NCBI GenBank assembly: GCA_964437595.1
Contig: CAYTHO010000006.1
Coordinates: 1-64,000, forward strand
Source of the DNA: DSYU01 sp964437595
GTDB lineage: Bacteria; Chloroflexota; Anaerolineae; Anaerolineales; Anaerolineaceae
Length of the DNA stretch: 64,000 nucleotides
Direction of reading: 5' to 3'
Each line of letters starts with the position of its first letter. Position 1 is the stretch's first letter. The notes below the pieces were generated by a model. That model did not search any database, was not told the origin of the DNA, and saw nothing but the letters and a program-made list of their open reading frames with translations. Below are positions 60,960 through 64,000 of this stretch, one piece after another. Made by a program: the position numbers and the translations under genes.

Positions 60960-62488
60960 GAGGCTCCCTCAGATGCCAGCGGGCGCACCCTGCGGCGCGT
61001 ACCCGTAACGGGCATGACTGCGTCCGCCGGTGTGCTACTCGATGGTCGCAATCCCGCAGGGAGGATACCTTCCATTGCCCGGTACTTGGCAACCGTACGG
61101 CGGGCCACAGTAAAACCACGTTCGGCAAGCATGGCGGCCAATTCGGAGTCACTGAAAGCGCGACCTATCCCGCCAGGCGCCGATTCGCCGGCAACCAACT
61201 CGCGTAAAACGCTGCGCACGTTGAGACTGCGGTCGAAGAAGTTGGATAGGGGAATAATGCGCCCGTTCGGCATCTGTACAGCTTTGTTGGCAACAGCGCG
61301 CGAGATGGTCGACTCATGCACTTCCAGTTCCTGGGCGATTTGCGCGCGAGTAAGCGGGCGGATGTGCTTTTCACCCTTCAATATGAATTCGCGCTGCAGA
61401 GCAACAATGCGCTGCATCAGGCGCTGGATGGTGTGGTTGCGCTGCTGAAGGCATTTGACGAACAGCGATGCACGCTCCAGGTCGCCGCGCAGGGCTTCCT
61501 TCTGCGGGCCGCCCGATTCTTGCACCGCCTGGCGGTACAGCGGGTTGACCCGCAGCACCCCCCACAATGGCATGATAATCTCCACCACCAACTGTGGGGG
61601 TTGGGGGACCGCAAATTCAGCCCTGGCAACCTCAGCGGAGTGCACCGGCGAAGTGATCGTGATGATCATATCTGGCTGGTAATAAACGCGGCTGGGCTCA
61701 CGCGCGGGCTGGCGCGTCTCGCCCCAGGCTGAACGCGCCGGGAAGGGGTTGAGATTTTCGCTGATAAAACGCGCCGCTTCTTGCACCTGGTGCACCGGAG
61801 CTTTTAGCTGTCGGGCAAGCTCCGCGTATTGGTGGCGCGAAAGCTGGTTCATGCCGCGTTCCACCAGTTCCGCCGCCAGCGGGGGCACTTTGCCAGTTTC
61901 GGCCAGCACCTCGATCTGCACCAGCAACGCTTCTGTGGTGGAACAGGAACCAACCCCCACCGGGTCGGCGCGCTGAATAATACGCTGCACCTGCTCAATC
62001 CGGGATAGGGGTACATGCAGGTAGCGCGCCGCGTCAAACAGAGTAATGGACAGCAAGCCATCTTCATCCAGGTTTGTAAGCAAATGAGCGGCCAGTTTGC
62101 GGTCTTCGGGCGCGATATCCGGGGCCACCTGACGGAAAACATAAACCGGAAGTTCCTCGCCCATACTCGAATAACGGTCTTCTGGCAGCTCTTCTGTGCT
62201 TTCGCCGCCGCCACTGTACGTTACATCGCACGGGGAAAGAAAAACCACCGGCTCGTCTGGCGAAACCGTTGGTGGGCGGCTGCACACCGGGCAGGGGCTC
62301 TTGCCCGGCAAAAGACGGTGGCAGGTTGGACAGCGCCGCTCATCAAGCAGCTCAAGAGCCGGGTTGCCCGCCAGCTCGGCATCAATCTGCTGGCGCAGTT
62401 CAGCAGCCGTCAGGCTGAGCAGGCTCATCGTCTGGGCAAGGTGCGCTGTGGTCAGCGGTCGAATGGTTTGATAATGCGTTTGGAACAT
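60956..62488 (-). CDS. rpoN: RNA polymerase sigma-54 factor with inserted zinc-ribbon-like motif
   Basis: This 510-residue sigma-54 has a Region I (HLAQTMSLLSLTAAELRQQI...NPALELL), a core-binding domain, an HTH (TRAQIAQELEVHESTISRAVANK) and the RpoN box ARRTVAKYR (462-470), which reads the -24 element. Between Region I and the core domain lies C53-PT-C56 and C66-PV-C69, a CxxC-x9-CxxC unit like a zinc ribbon and not part of standard RpoN. The C-terminus extends about 40 residues past the box. It is the first gene of a three-gene operon with its kinase and activator. Sigma-54 is not usual in Chloroflexota as far as I know. Confidence 0.95.
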   Translation of the reverse strand: MFQTHYQTIRPLTTAHLAQTMSLLSLTAAELRQQIDAELAGNPALELLDERRCPTCHRLLPGKSPCPVCSRPPTVSPDEPVVFLSPCDVTYSGGGESTEELPEDRYSSMGEELPVYVFRQVAPDIAPEDRKLAAHLLTNLDEDGLLSITLFDAARYLHVPLSRIEQVQRIIQRADPVGVGSCSTTEALLVQIEVLAETGKVPPLAAELVERGMNQLSRHQYAELARQLKAPVHQVQEAARFISENLNPFPARSAWGETRQPAREPSRVYYQPDMIITITSPVHSAEVARAEFAVPQPPQLVVEIIMPLWGVLRVNPLYRQAVQESGGPQKEALRGDLERASLFVKCLQQRNHTIQRLMQRIVALQREFILKGEKHIRPLTRAQIAQELEVHESTISRAVANKAVQMPNGRIIPLSNFFDRSLNVRSVLRELVAGESAPGGIGRAFSDSELAAMLAERGFTVARRTVAKYRAMEGILPAGLRPSSSTPADAVMPVTGTRRRVRPLASEGAS

Positions 62489-62507
62489 GGGTCACCCGGA
62501 TGTAAAT

Positions 62508-62536
62508 AGTATAATGCGTGAAAAGAAGCGTTGCAA
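62508..62536 (-). promoter_or_regulatory. sigma-70 promoter of rpoN
   Basis: On the minus strand TTGCAA (62536-62531) and TATACT (62513-62508) are exactly 17 bases apart. It can supply basal rpoN. Its -35 overlaps the -12 region of a sigma-54-like element, so the two could compete. Confidence 0.7.
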
Positions 62537-62547
62537 GTTATATGCCA
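62532..62547 (-). promoter_or_regulatory. sigma-54-like promoter upstream of rpoN (proximal)
   Basis: On the minus strand TGGCAT-ATAAC-TTGCA has the -24 GG and -12 GC at the right spacing. The start would lie near 62520, about 30 bases before the rpoN ATG. Confidence 0.65.
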
Positions 62548-62549
62548 GG

Positions 62550-62565
62550 TGCAATTTTTGAGCCA
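62550..62565 (-). promoter_or_regulatory. sigma-54-like promoter upstream of rpoN (distal)
   Basis: On the minus strand TGGCTC-AAAAA-TTGCA also has correct spacing, 18 bases from the proximal element. A tandem pair suggests feedback control of the regulatory operon. Confidence 0.6.
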
Positions 62566-62684
62566 GATACATCACCCATTGAGAACCTGATGGATGTTTT
62601 GGGTGGGAACTTTCCAGACCTCTGTTCGTCTTATCTTTAACGGACAACAGATGTCCGAAAAAGAAGATCAATGGAGGAATGAAG

Positions 62685-63449
62685 ATGTTTTTCAAAAAGT
62701 ATGTATCACTCGCGGTGATTGCCGTTTTGCTGGTTCTGGTTCTTGCTGCATTCGCCCCCGGCCTGGCTGGCGCTAGCGCTGCCCGGGCCCAGGCAACCGA
62801 GCCGCCCGTGCTGCCTGCCGATGCCGGGATCACAGTGATGGGTGTTGGAACCGTCTCCGGCACGCCAGACATCGCCAATGTTACCGTTGGCGTGGAGAGC
62901 CAGGGAAGTGATGTAAAGCAGGTGGTTGCCGACAACAACACCAAAATGAATGCGCTGATCGCCAGCCTGAAAGCCGCTGGCATCGCGGATAAAGATATTC
63001 AGACGATGAACTACAGCATTTACGCGGAAAGCCCGGTGGGTCGAGAGATTTCGCCCGACCAGCCTTCGCAGGGTCTCACCGTCTACCACGTGACCAACCA
63101 GGTACAGATCGTCGTGCGCGAAATCAGTAACTTGAGCAGCGTACTGGATGTAGCGGTTGAAAATGGAGCCAACTCGATCTACGGCGTGAGCTTCTCGGTC
63201 AGCGACCCGACCAAGCTGGAAGACCAGGCTCGCGAAATCGCCGTAGCGAACGCAAAAGCTCGCGCGGAGAAGCTGGCCAAGCTGCAGGAAGTCACCTTGG
63301 GCAGCGTGATCAGCGTTGAGGAAACCGGCGCTTCGCCAATGCCCTTCTACAGCGTCGCCAAAGATATGGCTCAGGCAGGCGGTGCGGCGATTGAGAACGG
63401 CAGTGTCCAGGTAACGGTCAATTTACAGGTAAAGTACGGGATTAAGTAA
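62685..63449 (+). CDS. SIMPL-domain (DUF541) exported protein
   Basis: This 254-residue protein has a signal peptide (about 1-32, ending near GASAARAQA) and a SIMPL domain (about 45-250; ITVMGVGTVSGTPDIANVTVGVE, KDIQTMNYSIYAE). The start at 62685 is chosen because GGAGG lies 7 bases upstream; an ATG at 62679 touches it. SIMPL proteins form extracytoplasmic oligomers and include BP26 and YggE, linked with oxidative-stress tolerance; the precise role is unsettled. It is divergent from rpoN and followed by its own terminator. Confidence 0.92.
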   Translation: MFFKKYVSLAVIAVLLVLVLAAFAPGLAGASAARAQATEPPVLPADAGITVMGVGTVSGTPDIANVTVGVESQGSDVKQVVADNNTKMNALIASLKAAGIADKDIQTMNYSIYAESPVGREISPDQPSQGLTVYHVTNQVQIVVREISNLSSVLDVAVENGANSIYGVSFSVSDPTKLEDQAREIAVANAKARAEKLAKLQEVTLGSVISVEETGASPMPFYSVAKDMAQAGGAAIENGSVQVTVNLQVKYGIK

Positions 63450-63474
63450 GCGAACAGGCAAGGAATAAAACGAT

Positions 63475-63513
63475 CGCCCCGGTCAGTTTCGTACTGATCG
63501 GGGCGCAATTTTT
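63475..63513 (+). terminator. intrinsic terminator after the SIMPL gene
   Basis: The arms CGCCCCG-GTCAGT and ACTGAT-CGGGGCG form a long GC-rich stem with a mismatch, followed by CAATTTTT. It begins 26 bases after the stop codon and is the most canonical terminator in the window. Confidence 0.9.
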
Positions 63514-63560
63514 CTGGTTCGTTTTAGCATTCTTTGTTCCGCCGGATTCGGCCCCGAAAA

Positions 63561-63569
63561 TGGTAAAAT
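63561..63569 (+). promoter_or_regulatory. extended -10 promoter of trmFO
   Basis: TGGTAAAAT is an extended -10 element about 24 bases before the trmFO start, after the preceding terminator. No good -35 is seen. Confidence 0.45.
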
Positions 63570-63592
63570 CTTCAACGAAGAGGGCACAAGGG

Positions 63593-64000
63593 ATGATGGA
63601 TTCATTGATTGTGATTGGCGGCGGGCTGGCAGGCAGCGAGGCAGCCTGGCAGGCGGCAGAGCGCGGCGTACGCGTGCAACTTTACGAGATGCGTCCGGTC
63701 AAAGAAACCGGCGCGCACCTGACGGGCGACTTGGCCGAGCTGGTGTGTTCGAATTCGCTGGGCTCGAACCTGCCCGACCGCGCTTCCGGGATGCTGAAAA
63801 GCGAGCTGCGCCAATTGGGCTCGCTGCTGCTGGCCTGCGCGGAGGAAACGGCGCTGCCGGCAGGGTTTGCACTGGCGGTGGATCGCGAGGCATTTGCCCG
63901 CCGGGTGACGGAGCGTATTACCCATCACCCAAATATTGAAGTTATCCGCGAAGAGATCCGCGCTATCCCCAACCAGCCAACCATCATCGCCTCCGGCCCG
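63593..64000 (+). CDS. trmFO: tRNA uracil-5-methyltransferase TrmFO (5' part)
   Basis: This gene runs off the right edge; 136 codons are visible. The protein opens with the FAD loop VIGGGLAGSEAAWQ, then ERGVRVQLYEMRPVKET and LVCSNSLGSN, which are diagnostic of TrmFO (Gid), the folate-dependent enzyme that methylates U54 in the tRNA T-loop. Tandem ATGs lie at 63593 and 63596; AGGG lies 8 bases before the first. Confidence 0.93.
   Translation, partial: MMDSLIVIGGGLAGSEAAWQAAERGVRVQLYEMRPVKETGAHLTGDLAELVCSNSLGSNLPDRASGMLKSELRQLGSLLLACAEETALPAGFALAVDREAFARRVTERITHHPNIEVIREEIRAIPNQPTIIASGP

Noticed and set aside
62641..62657. Hairpin CGGACA/TGTCCG as a terminator for the divergent region
   Set aside because: The stem is only 6 bp and lies in the leader of the SIMPL gene with no transcript to end there.

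Overview
This 64-kb window looks like chromosomal DNA from a member of the Chloroflexota, most likely Anaerolineae-like. That placement is an inference from the mix of gene families: NarL-type sensor kinases paired with ABC exporters, a DUF4832 lipoprotein, a surface-protein tail ending in 'FLPLLTR', PT-rich anchored proteins and a TrmFO at the right edge. No rRNA, tRNA, CRISPR array or insertion sequence was seen.

Layout. 92-4927 (minus): ABC ATPase, FtsX-type permease and NarL-type kinase in one operon. 5163-8560 (minus): an ABC-2 drug-exporter operon, divergent from a kinase/regulator pair (8709-10615, plus). 10996-27862: an exopolysaccharide cluster with an initiating sugar transferase, three GT4 transferases, a Wzz protein fused to a degenerate GGDEF domain, an O-antigen-ligase-type polymerase/ligase, a GT2 synthase with a BcsB-like partner, a polysaccharide deacetylase, a DUF4832 lipoprotein, an APH-like kinase and a flippase. 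28190-33869: aldo/keto reductase, pentaheme cytochrome lipoprotein and a PerR-KatG peroxide-response unit with a clear operator. 33942-34303: relic of a DUF11 surface protein. 34411-37622 (minus): a CACHE-type kinase co-translated with a PT-rich anchored protein. 37762-43524 (minus): M48 protease, then a TetR-controlled unit encoding an MFS exporter and a rifamycin-phosphotransferase-family enzyme. 43604-46935: small membrane proteins, an Eis-like acetyltransferase and a PSRP-type kinase/phosphorylase.

The most interesting part is 47134-62566. A three-gene minus-strand operon encodes a 106-aa two-helix membrane protein, a TPR protein of about 1,817 aa and a 950-residue protein with a caspase-clan (C25/CHAT-like) domain carrying a His-Cys dyad. 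It is preceded by an exact -24/-12 sigma-54 promoter (TGGCACG-N4-TTGCA). Just upstream on the same strand sits a complete sigma-54 regulatory cassette: rpoN (with an extra CxxC-x9-CxxC element), an NtrB-like kinase and an NtrC-like activator without a DNA-binding domain, joined by ATGA overlaps. rpoN has its own sigma-70 promoter and two sigma-54-like elements. Two SDR genes lie between cassette and protease operon and end in a strong hairpin, so the protease operon appears to depend on its own sigma-54 promoter. I read this as a dedicated signal-controlled, TPR-scaffolded protease system that I do not recognise as described.

The window ends with a SIMPL-domain secreted protein and the start of trmFO.
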